Assembly (NCBI GenBank): GCA_034008185.1
Contig: CM067082.1
Coordinates: 123,567,988 to 123,631,987 of the forward strand
Direction: 5' to 3'
DNA from: Gorsachius magnificus
Taxonomy: Eukaryota > Chordata > Aves > Pelecaniformes > Ardeidae
DNA: 64,000 nt
The position numbers and the translations under genes are program-made. Every line of letters begins with the position of its first letter. The first letter of the stretch is position 1. Of this stretch, positions 50,786 through 61,600 are shown one piece after another. The notes beneath the pieces were generated by a model. The model did no database searches. It was not told where the DNA came from and was given only the letters and a program-made list of their open reading frames with translations.

Positions 50786-53700
50786 AAAAAAACCCCCCAA
50801 ACAAAGAAGAAAACCCCTTTCAGTTTCTCGAAAGGGTGGGGGGTGGAGTGGAAAGAAAATGCCTGAAATGTCAGAAGCCGCAAGGGTAGATGAAAGCCCA
50901 TTTTCCTAAAGGGTACTGGAACTTCCCATTAAATTTGAACCAGTGTTTAATTCTTTAATTAAAAAAATCTTAACAGCCTTCTCTTGTTAACACCACCTGG
51001 AAAATGAAAGTTTTTTTAAGTGAGAAATTCAGCATTAATATGGTAATGGCAGAATCTTTAGAATTTTCTTTTTAAAATGTCTTTATGGACCACTCATGGG
51101 AATTTACAAATAATGAATATAAGCTTTTAGTCTAATTAGTGGCGCCAAGAACTGTCGAACTGAAATCCTGCAGCAAATGGTAATAGGTGAAAGCCTACTA
51201 CCCAGCTAGTCTACATAAACATAGGAACTACAGTCAGGCTTACATTGGTTGATATTTCTGTTTTGTGTGTAACTTGGATGTGCTGATACAAATCTTCTGG
51301 TTGTGCTACCCAGTCTCTTTCAGAGTATGGGAGTTTATCCTGCAATGAGAGTGCAGCCCTGTGCCCCGTCATTTGGCTGGTGGCTGTAGAGAGTGGAGCT
51401 GCGTGGTGTACCAGCCCCATGGACAGCTTTTTGATCATTCGCCCTGGTGGAAAGTAGTAAGCAAACTCGATGTTTCACAGGCACTGGTAGGAAATTTGAT
51501 CATAAGCGCAGAGGGATCTGTGAGGCAATCCAAGAGCCAGATTTTCATCTTGAATGCTGAGAGGTAATACACCTCTCCAAAGCGTCTCGTTTGGTGGGTT
51601 GTATGTGCAAGATGAAAGGGGAAAAGCGTCGTTAGGAGCCAACTATTATGTCTTGCATGAACTTTGAGAAAAAAAATTTTCTTTGTCTAAATTTTATGGA
51701 AAATCTTTATTCTGAGCGGTAGTACAGAGTGCTTTTAAATCCAGGTCTGGGATTAAATAATGAGGCAACACAAAGAGGAGTATAGCTGCAGTTTGCCTGT
51801 GGCTTAGCCAAGCTTTGTCTGCTTGAATTGCTGAATTGGGTCTGAAATTGGAGCAATAACATTTCCTCCTCAAGTATTCTGCTGTCCAGGTCAGTGTGTA
51901 AAAATAAAAAGTAGTGATGTTTATTAAGAAGTCACTATTCGAAACCGTTCTCCTTTCTTCTGTAGGTGAGGCATCAAGATGAACTTTCAGGTTCACAAGC
52001 TAATGGCTTGGCTTGATAAAATTCAGTAACTGTCTCATCAGTGTGCCTTGTAATATACACTAGAAATTAATTACCTTTTAACAGAAGTGATATAAACACC
52101 TCTGTTGTTTTGCTGAACCTGAGTGGGTTTTTAACAGAAATTCAGTATACCTTGTTTTTAGGCAAGGAGTGTGACCTTTTGCTTTTGTATTTATCAGAAC
52201 TACTTGTTAGGAATAAGCAAATTGAGATATATAATTGTGTGTGTATATACATATATAATATTGTATATTTATAAAGATGGCGTAGAATGCACATTCAATA
52301 GGCTTTATTTGGATGGCCTTATTATTATTTGTTGGGTCCTTTCAGGAATCCCATGTGAACAACTTAAAAAGATGGAAAAGATTGCTTAAACCCACCGAGT
52401 TTCAGTGTGAAGTCGGGAGACAGGCAGAGGCTGCAGCACCTCTTACAGGACAGGCTACTTCAGTGCCTTCATCTGTATCGTTACCTACGTGTGCCATAAA
52501 GAAAATAAGGAGAACCCCCCCTCCCTCAAGCCTGTAACTAAAAAAACCTGCTGCTGGGTGTGGTTTTTCCCCCCCCCCCCCCCCCCAAACACACTAATAT
52601 TAAATTGGGATTTAAGGATTTTCTTTATTTTGTCCTGTAAACCTGTTTGTTGGGTTCCCCCACACAGGCACTAGAAGAGCATTAAAAACACTGATTCACA
52701 CTGTTGTGATCGAGCATCAGCTACTTGAGGCAACCTGAGGGGGAGAAACTGGTAAACTCGGCATGTGGGGGTAGCTTTTTGTGTTGAGTTTTTCTTGCCT
52801 GTTTTTATTTTGCTGGATGCACAGTAAACAATAAGACACCTCTTCCCCTTCCCCCATAAATTCAGCTGATTACCAGGAGTTTTCCATTTGGCTGTAGGAG
52901 TCACTAACTTTGTTCCTCTGGCTGTTCAAGTCAGGACTTCTTATACAGAAGTTGTTTCTTATCATATGGCATTAGCCATAGTCCACAGTGGGTTTTTCGT
53001 TGTGTGTGGGTGTTTCTTCTCCAGCTGTCTATGTTAAGTTTGTGTTCTCAGTGAAGTAAGCTTGAGAAATGATGGTCTTTGTGCTGCTCTTTGGAGCCCA
53101 GGGAGAAAAAGGGTTGTTTTGCTGAGCAAGTCTGGGTTTTCAGGGGCATCATACGTAGCTGTCGGAGCTGGGGGACCACGACCTTGGGGGCAGCGCTGGG
53201 AAGTAATAGCAATTGGTGCCAATGGGTATTGGCATGCTCTGCATCTGTGCTGTGGGTGCAAGGTGCCAAGACTTTTTCCAGGTAACCAGTATAGCAGTGC
53301 CTGCCTAGAACGGGTGAATTGAGTAAGTGCTTGCTCTTTGCACGTTCCTAAGAGTGGAAAAGGTAGACCATTTACTTTCTATCCCATAGGTATTGAGTTC
53401 AAACAATTGAATGGACTAACAATGTTGATGTTCACTTGATCTCCTTTCAAACATGCTTAACTCTTTTTTTCCATAGACTCTTCTTTAAAAAGAGTAGGTT
53501 TGCGCTGTGTGGGTTTAAGGCATTAACTTTGCGCATAGTTCATGCGGCTACTGAAGTAAGGGAGTATTACGTGGTGTTATTGTTGAGAAATGGGAATTAA
53601 GGAGCAGGGGACAGCAGATCTCTGTGGGGAGGGAGGATGGTGAGAAGGGTCTGGGTACGGCAACAGTGTTTGGAAGTGCAGGCACTTCTATACCTGTGTG

Positions 53701-56287
53701 TATGCTCCCCTCCAAAACGGTCAAATTTTGACACACCTGTGTGGTACACCATGAGATACAAAAAAATCAAGACTGTGGGCAAAATAATGATACTTTATTG
53801 TTCTTTGCTTCACAATTGCCTATCTATGGTTTTTTAAAATTATTGTCCCTTAAGGGGAGATGTAGGTCTTATGTGATTTGCCTCTGCTAAATATCACATA
53901 AAGCACAGAGTGAGATTGTATTAGTGAGAGTGTATAGTGAGATTTTATTGAAAGTAGAGATGCAAAAATGGACAATTTTGAGACCTTTTTAACCCAAGAG
54001 GATTTTGATGGGTTGAAGAAAAAAAGTGATGTATATAGGGGTAGCAGAGAGAGAAGGAAAGAGCACATATGAAAGAAAGAGAATGCTGAAATTGTGGGAT
54101 TTCTTCTTCCTTCCTCCCACCATCTCTTTCCCAAGACATGTTTAGTGTTGTTTCATATGTGTGGAGGGTTCTTGTGGGTTGGGAGCACTGGGTGTCCCTG
54201 GACATGTGTTTTCCCTATTTATATATGAGAGATTGCCCCTTCAGAGATCCCTAAAATGGCTTTTAGTAAACTATCCATCTTTATGGTACTTCACCACTTC
54301 TGTCTCTGCACACACACATAGCACAAATACGCTGCTTTCCTTGTGAAGGAGTGCAATCGTGTTTTTTTTTACTTGCTTTCAGTGTTGCAGAGATCTTCAT
54401 GTCCCCCAAACACAAAGCACCGTGTCTCAAAATCCCCAGAATAAATATGTTGATGTATGGTCATCAGCAGTGGCTTGAAGTAACTGAATCCAGTTACCTG
54501 CGTAATACCTGAAGAGAAGAACTAGAATGTGTGCAATTCCTCTTAAGAAAAGTAAATCATTGCCAAATAATTGCTTATGGACTATCCTTATACAGAAATG
54601 AGAAAAGTCCATTTTCTTACCCAGTAAAAGGTTTTTTGTGTGTCTTTGAAAGAGAAACACATGGGAATACCTGTTCACATGCTGTGAACTATAGGTAGCT
54701 TTCAAAAGCCTTCATATGATACAGAGCACAAATGTAATTTGCCAAGGCTTTTTTCAGTTGACATCTATTTGCGATGCCTATTTAGAATGGAAGAAATGAA
54801 TTAAGAAATCTGTTTAAACTGGAAGAAGCACATACACAAGGCTTACATGAGTCACATTGATGAGATATGCTGGCACTGTTTTACTAAGGATTTATTAAGG
54901 TTAGTTGAGCTATATATTAAATGAAACTATTGTAATAAAATACCTTCATGCAATTTTAAAGGATTATTTCTTGTCTTACACACCTGGTGTGACTGCAAGT
55001 AGTTGTAAAGTAACAAAAGTTAAGATTATTTCCAAACAAAATAAAACAAAACCCTCTGTGGGTTTATGCTGCCTGGGATGTGACAGCTAAAGGAGCTTTG
55101 CAAATACCGTACTTTGCTGAAGAAAATAGGGTTATGGGGAAGATGGAAGACACCCTAAAAGAGCTGGCATGGTCTGAGATAGGAGAGTATTTCCAGGAAG
55201 GTGTTCCTACATTTCTCTCTTTCCTTTCCCCATCTACTGTGTAGAGTTTTGTCCCCATGCAAAAACGTGCTTTCTGAAGTCGGAACCCATCCTTGTGGAA
55301 GCTGTTGCTGTTGCTGCTCCAGTAAATTCAGCCAGACCCAGCTCGGTCCCTTTGCTCTACGTTTGCATTTGGCTTGGGAATTTTTTTTCTGAGGAACTTG
55401 AGAGCTGATTCTCCATGGGTTCATGTGCACGCAGAAGAGGCAACTGCGGATCGCTAATGCTGCCCTGCAGCGAGGAGCTGTGTGGGGCTGCCAAAGCTCA
55501 GGAGACAGGCAGGAGGAGCGATCCCTCTGAGCAGGAGCTGCACAGGTTATTGCAGACTGAGGGATTCGGTCTCTGCTTGCTGCTAGTTCAGTGCTCGTTC
55601 TGGTCTTGGGAACACAAACCCACCTTTGTTATTTCTATCCTTTCTGTGTGGGGAGAAGGGCAGAGAGGGCAAAAGGGTTACGAGCTTTGTATATTTTTAG
55701 GTACTTTTAAGAAATATATTTAGGTTTTTTTTTTTAATAGGAGCTGATAGTAACTGAAATGGAGAAGTCTCAAAGGTGCTTGTGATCTTTTATCTTACAC
55801 TGGTTCTGTGTAATTCTTCTCTTGGTCATGCAAAGCTTTATTTTTTCCCTATTGCTAATTGTGATACAGCAATATTGTAAAAAAAAAAAAAAAAAAAAAT
55901 AATTAAAGTCGCATTTTCACATGCATCAATAAACACCAGACTTCAAACTTGTGCATTGGGTGACAAGTTAAAATTACTCAAAGTGCAGCCAAGCAACTGA
56001 TGAAGGTGTAAATAGTTTCAAATGAAATGCTTCATATAGCTGTTCGTGTATTTTTGAAGTGACCTTTCAGTTTTGTACAATAGGTGTCTCACTATTGCCA
56101 TAAATTGAGGTGCACAGCGGGACTGTACCTGTTTTGTACTTGGCTTGCCATTTCCTTTGGATCTTTATGAATGTGGTGGAGGAACTGGTAATTCTAAGGT
56201 GGCATTTCTTCCTTGCTCCTCTCCCTTCCTCCTCTTCCTCCCTTTCAGGATACTGAAGCTATTTTTGTGCTGCAAAGGTTAGTTGGC

Positions 56288-56323
56288 AAAGTTTTAAATT
56301 GCATCAAAGTTTTAAATTGCATC
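56288..56323 (+). repeat. Tandem duplication, 2 x 18 bp
   Basis: Two exact adjacent copies of AAAGTTTTAAATTGCATC (56288-56305 and 56306-56323), with a third start AAA. A recent local duplication. Confidence 0.95.
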
Positions 56324-56397
56324 AAACTTTTCAGTCCATTGAAGCCATGTGGGAAGAAAAAAAAACCCCAAATCTTGTGTTATGTCCTTTATTGTTG

Positions 56398-56403
56398 AAT
56401 AAA
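56398..56403 (+). promoter_or_regulatory. Poly(A) signal AATAAA in intron 2
   Basis: Canonical hexamer with a T-rich/GT-rich downstream sequence, 150 nt after the strong acceptor at 56248. Confidence 0.4.
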
Positions 56404-58589
56404 CATAGAGATTGCTTTTTTTGGTCCATCTTTCAGGTGTTGAGCAGTAAAGGAGAAGACATGTAGGTTTTCTTTCTGAAATGAAATGTGAGGTGGCGGT
56501 CGTGTGTATGAAACGTGTATAATTGCATATGGGAAGGACTCTCCCCTCTCCTCCTCGCCAGTGGATACAAGCTGCTCGGCATCAGCATTTGCTGCTTTAC
56601 TTGGCGTGGAGCTGGGGTAGGACCTGTTGTGGGTGTGCTGGCTGGGCTGTTGCGTGCTCGGATCCTTCTGCGAGTGGCACTCCTTGCTATGAAACTCTCA
56701 TGAATTTTAATTTGAATCTGTAAGTGTGAGAGAGTAATGGCACGACACAGTTTGAGGCACATTGAATAGTGTATTGGCTGCCAATTCTGTGGTTTGGGAT
56801 TTTTCTGCATTAAAATTTCCCAGTATTTTTAATATTGAATGAACATCCCCTTTTATGTTCTACTTCAGTACCCAATTTTCAAGTTTCAGGTTGCTGTGCT
56901 ATTTTGATGTTGAGACCAGTATATCACTACTTTTGGGTGATTGTTTTGTAGCTGGGTCACTAGCGGAGATTATAATTTAAGGAAACTTTTGCAGACTTCA
57001 AGGAAATTTCCCCCCCTTCCTATTACAATGAAGCAGCTCCTGACTCTCTTTGCTTTATTGGAAATGAAAGCTTAAACGGTGTTGTGTGTGCAGTTTGGGT
57101 TTTCGGTCTCCCTTCCTCACCTATTTATATGATCAACTGCTGAAATTAGCTCTTCCTTCTTTCTTGGGAGGGAGTAAAACCAGCTGAGAAATGCTGCACA
57201 ACTGAGACCTGTTCATCTTTTCTGGAGAAAGCGCGCTTGTCGCTTGATCTCATGGTCACCGTAGTGTTGGGGGTGACACCTCCACATGGGGAAAAGTTTG
57301 GGCAAAGTGGCTTTGGGCCGTAAGCTCCGGCTGTGCCCCAAACAAAGCCTGTCGAGAAGAGCATTTCAGGATGTAAAACTGCAGGCCTGTGTGGGTGGGT
57401 GGTGGTGATGTTAAGGAAAGGAGTGTATTTTAAAAGGATCTGAGAAGGAAAATGAAAGCCTTCAAGTTTTAGAGATGTTCCTGTCTAGCAATAAAGTTGT
57501 TTTGTTGCAAGATTTTACTGGCCTTTATAAGTTTAACAAACTTCTATTCTGTTATAAAAAGTCCTTAAAATGTGAAGCGTTTTTCTGTGAAAGGTCAGTA
57601 TTGAGCAATTAAAATGCTAAGTAAAACTGCCTGTTTGAACACAAGACAAGACACTTATTTTAGCTGCTTTGGTGAACCAAAATGTAGTTGAGACTTTCTA
57701 GGCTAGATCGCTCTGTGTTGTCCCCTCTCCCTTCCCCAGATCTTCCCAGGCTAACCAGGCCAACCCAACCAGCGTGCCCTACCTGAGCCCGGCTGAAACT
57801 GTGTTCATCCACACATTCTTGTAAATCCCAATGGTTTTGTGGCATCTCTGGCATTTATTTGTTCTCTCACTTTGGGGGAAGGGAGGAGACAAAGGACTTG
57901 GCTGTGAAGGCGGCCAGCATGCTGCCAGGCTTTGCAGTAGCACTTCAAAGCGAGTGTTTTGTTTACTAGATAAGCGAAAGCTGATGTAAATTTGGGGTGC
58001 AAATACAATGAATTTACTGACTCTTACCCCCTCCTCCTGATCAGAGATGGAGAATGTCAGCCATGTTAACGTTAGGATATAGGCTGTTGTTAGGCTAATG
58101 AAAAGCTTAATAGCAAAGCAAATGGGTTTATTCAAATTTATATTTTCTTCCTTGAAGGGATGTAGAATCCTGAAGTATCTTCTTGGTGAATTTAAAAAAA
58201 AAATAAAAAAATAAAAATCTTAAAGTGTGTGGAGGGGAACCCAATACAAATGCATAGGATTATCACCCATTTATAACAGAGTTAAATACTGAAGATCTTA
58301 CAGCTGAAATAGAAATAGTCTTCAAGAAAAGGGGAGACTTCATGAAATTTAACAGCTGTCAAATATGTAACATGTATTTCTGTAGCAGCTCTTTGGACTT
58401 GAAATTGTTTTGACCTGACATTTCTCCCCCCCCAGTGATCTGTTGGGGATTTTTTGAGTTGGGTATTTGGTTTTGCCCATATTAGTATGACAGATGCTTA
58501 AATGTGGACACTGCTATGTATAGTCTTGTCTTGCAATAATGTGTTCTTTCTGTTTTTTTTAAAAACTATTTTCTTTAATTTATCTGCAG

Positions 58590-58638
58590 GAGTCGGAAGC
58601 TTCAGATCAGAAATATCCCGCCTCACTTGCAGTGGGAG
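58590..58638 (+). CDS. IGF2BP3: IGF2BP3 exon 3 (linker and start of RRM2)
   Basis: A 49-nt exon completes the split arginine and encodes SRKLQIRNIPPHLQWE (residues 80-95), ending on a codon boundary at GAG|GTAGGA. It opens RRM2 with its RNP2 motif LQIRNIP (residues 83-89) and the family signature RNIPPHLQWE. The acceptor is TTTATCTGCAG. Together the three exons give 285 coding bases, exactly 95 codons. The next exon (VLDSLL...) is not found, so the gene continues beyond the right edge. Confidence 0.97.
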
Positions 58639-61600
58639 GTAGGAATTTACTTTAAAAATTGGTATCTGTGCTTAAAACTGTGTTTCTGTTTCTCTCCTTA
58701 CCCACAAGACTCTTCCCCTTCCCCCACCTTTCACTTGCTTTGCATACACCACCCATTCTGTTCTGGGGAAAAATCTTTTGGAAGAGGGAACAATAGAGCC
58801 TTCTAAGCAATTCAGATAACTGCCTTCATTTCTGCTCTCAGAGTTAACCATAAAAAATGTTGAAATGGATTCTTTGGTGAATGCTGACTTCCTGATGGAG
58901 GACTGAAAGCTCGTCCATTTTGGACCTTGCTGGTGTGAGAGTTCAGTAAACTTAATACTAAGTTCATATTTAAATACTTGGCCAAAACCTTTACAAGAGC
59001 AGAAATTTAATGCTGATCCTTTTTCTTTGATTTTTTTTTTTTTTTTTTCCTTCTTGCTCCTCTATAGTGGTGGCACTATGGCAAATCGCTTGCTCACGCC
59101 CTTATGGTTATTGGCTCTCACCGATACATTGTACACTTGCTGTTTACGCTCCACAAATAGTGTTACAATTTTTGTAGCAGATGCGCTACTGTGAGAACGG
59201 ATCCGTTTTCTTTACTGTTTTTCTACTTTGAATGTGTTTTAAAATGTTGTTTTCACGTTTTACTTGTGGTAAGTTGTCCTTTTGCCTGAGGGAGATTGGA
59301 GGGTGGAGGGCTTGAGGATAAAGCTCTGGTAGGTTCCCTGAGCAGCTTTGGTCTGCTGCCTTCATCTGACTTTCCGTCTGCAGCTACGTCTTTGTTTGCA
59401 CTGCCTGATTGCTTCCTAGCTTTGGAGAAAAAACAGAGGCATTGCTCTGTCCAACCTAGACTGTCAACCACAGGGTTTCTGTAAGATAATGGCACACACC
59501 ACCTCTCATTTGCTTCAGTCTGTCCTTCTGGTGGGTGCTGTCCATATAAGCATTTCCTCTGCACTTACCGAACCTTGCCTTCCCCTCAGTTGAACCGTAT
59601 CCACCAGATCCCTTTTATTTCAAATTCACAACTGCTTCTTTCCCTAGCTTTTGGGAAGAGTAGTAATACAAATGGTTACGGGTGACTGGTCTGAGGATTA
59701 ACTTATTTTTTGGTATGAACTTCCTCTGAAGATTTTGTGTAGGAACAGTGAGTATCAGAGCAGAGGCATATGATTCAGACAAATGTGAGTAAACACGGAT
59801 GTATGTACTGTTGAGCACAGTGCATCAAAATGCTTCTACCTGCTTATCCCTCCTTACACGTGTGTAGATATTATTGCTTGTATGTTACAGGTATCTACCC
59901 TGTTTCCTATCTGCTTCCTGATTTTTAAATGATTTCCTTCTCCATTGCTGTAGTTTCTGTGGTGACATCTGGTGTCAGACAGATGTTCCTTCTGCTCCAC
60001 CTTTTTAAAACACTCTGTCTTCCTAAAGATCCTGAGGAAGAGTTAAAACTGCCCCTAGTAACATAATCTCAACCTTGTCTAGATGTCCTGAAGTTGCTTG
60101 TACAGACCTGACCCTTTCTCTGGACACAGAATTTAGAGGGGTGAAGCCCCAAAATAACTTCTGCCATACTTCTGCATTCTCTTACAACATCAGAGCTGCT
60201 TGCCAAGTATGGTTTGTCCGCAGACTGCCTAAAGTTTTTCTGTATAAGTGCTGGTGATCTGTCACTTCTGCACTAAGCAGGTAAGTTTTGTACGTTCTCG
60301 AGAGTGCTGATGACAGAATACAGCAACTGGTGGTTAAATTCATCTGGGAACTGTCTTACCTTGGGTTCTGATATCTCTCTCCTTTTTTTTTTTTTTTTTT
60401 TTTGGTGCTAAAAGACCTTGCAAAATCTTCCTTTGAGCTCTGTAAGAAAGTTTTGGATGATTCCTCCTTAAAACAAGTCTGTCTTGCAACTAGTTGCTTG
60501 GTAGGGAGAGTAAAAGTTTATATATACAAAGAGGGATTTATATCGAAGCAATGTTCTTGCATAATGTTTTCTGAGGGGATGGTGTGTGTGTGTGCATGTG
60601 TGGCAGCTGGAGCGATTTTACTTATAATTGTTTCTTATAGTCCCTCTGTGCCAATCTGCTTGCTTCATCACTCCTTTGTTAATTGCTTGAATCAAGACTG
60701 ACTTCTTCTAATGGGTGTGAAATCCTTAAAACCAAACCAAGAACAACTGATGAAAGAGGTTTCTAGGTTAGTTCAGTCTATCAGCCCTCATGTATGTTCG
60801 ATATTGAAATACAAAACACGCTTAGTGCCCTGCAACATCTTTCTTTTTACACTGACATAGCGATGTCGTCTTTTGAATGGAAGAAAGATTAATGTTCTTG
60901 CAAATATTTTTCCTAGTATAACCATTATTAGGAAGGCTACTTTGTTATTATTTGCAAACGTATTTTCTTAAGACAATTATTTAAAACAGAACTTGTTTTA
61001 ATTTTGTTCTTTATAGCAAACAAGCGTTTTACATGGGAAGCCTACAGGTGTGCCCCTAGCAGTCGTGTGCATGCCTCTAGTTCAGGGCTTCACGGCTGTT
61101 CTTGTTGCCAGTGTGTCACACAGTGGTACACATAAGTCCTGGGCCGTGTGGGACTGGGACCCGGCAAGGGTCTCTGTGCATAGCTGTACCCAACAGAGAT
61201 GGTCCTTGGCTTATAAAAAATCCCCCCCAAGACCTCTTACAATAAGGAGGGCATCCATAGTGTTCTCAAATGCAGCTTTTGTTGTGTTTGGAGAAAGCAG
61301 GTCTGGTAAAGCAGTAGGGATGCTGGTCCCACAGGAACATAGCTGAACTGTTTGTAGTGTGAAGTGTAACATGGTTTGGTAGTAGCTCCTGCTCTTGAGC
61401 ACCTCAGAGAACAGTAGTGCCTCCTGGTTTTCAAAACTGGAAAAACGTTCAGGGAATAAGTTAAAGCTTAATCTGAATTGAGAATGTTTTGTGATACATC
61501 AGCTGAGGAAGGTGCCCCATCATCGATATAGGTGCTTTGTTCTCCATGCAGATGGGAGCTGGCTCTTAAGTTTAATGAAATGCTGGAGTAAATGAGTTTC

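Larger units (their letters stand above)
56249..56425 (+). other. Candidate premature terminal exon of IGF2BP3 (intronic polyadenylation)
   Basis: One of the strongest pyrimidine tracts in the window (TCCTCTTCCTCCCTTTCAG) ends at 56248. Spliced to exon 2, the reading frame adds RILKLFLCCKG (the first R is the shared junction codon) and stops at TAG 56280-56282. A canonical AATAAA follows at 56398-56403, then T/GT-rich sequence (about 56412-56425). Together these have the layout of an alternative last exon giving a truncated protein of about 89 residues with RRM1 only. A GTTAGT donor at 56278 would instead make a 29-nt frame-shifting microexon. The end coordinate is an estimate. Confidence 0.3.
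35349..58589 (+). other. IGF2BP3: IGF2BP3 intron 2, 23.2 kb
   Basis: A GT-AG intron (GTAATT ... TATCTGCAG). It is mostly AT-rich and almost free of recognisable transposons. It contains a GC-richer patch at about 37.5-37.66 kb, homopolymers, short GT/TA microsatellites (about 42174-42196, 43077-43090), a homopurine A12G12 tract (45467-45509) and a C14/G8 pair (50755-50785). Two exon-like cassettes (39513 onward and 56249 onward) are listed separately. No independent gene is recognised. Confidence 0.9.
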
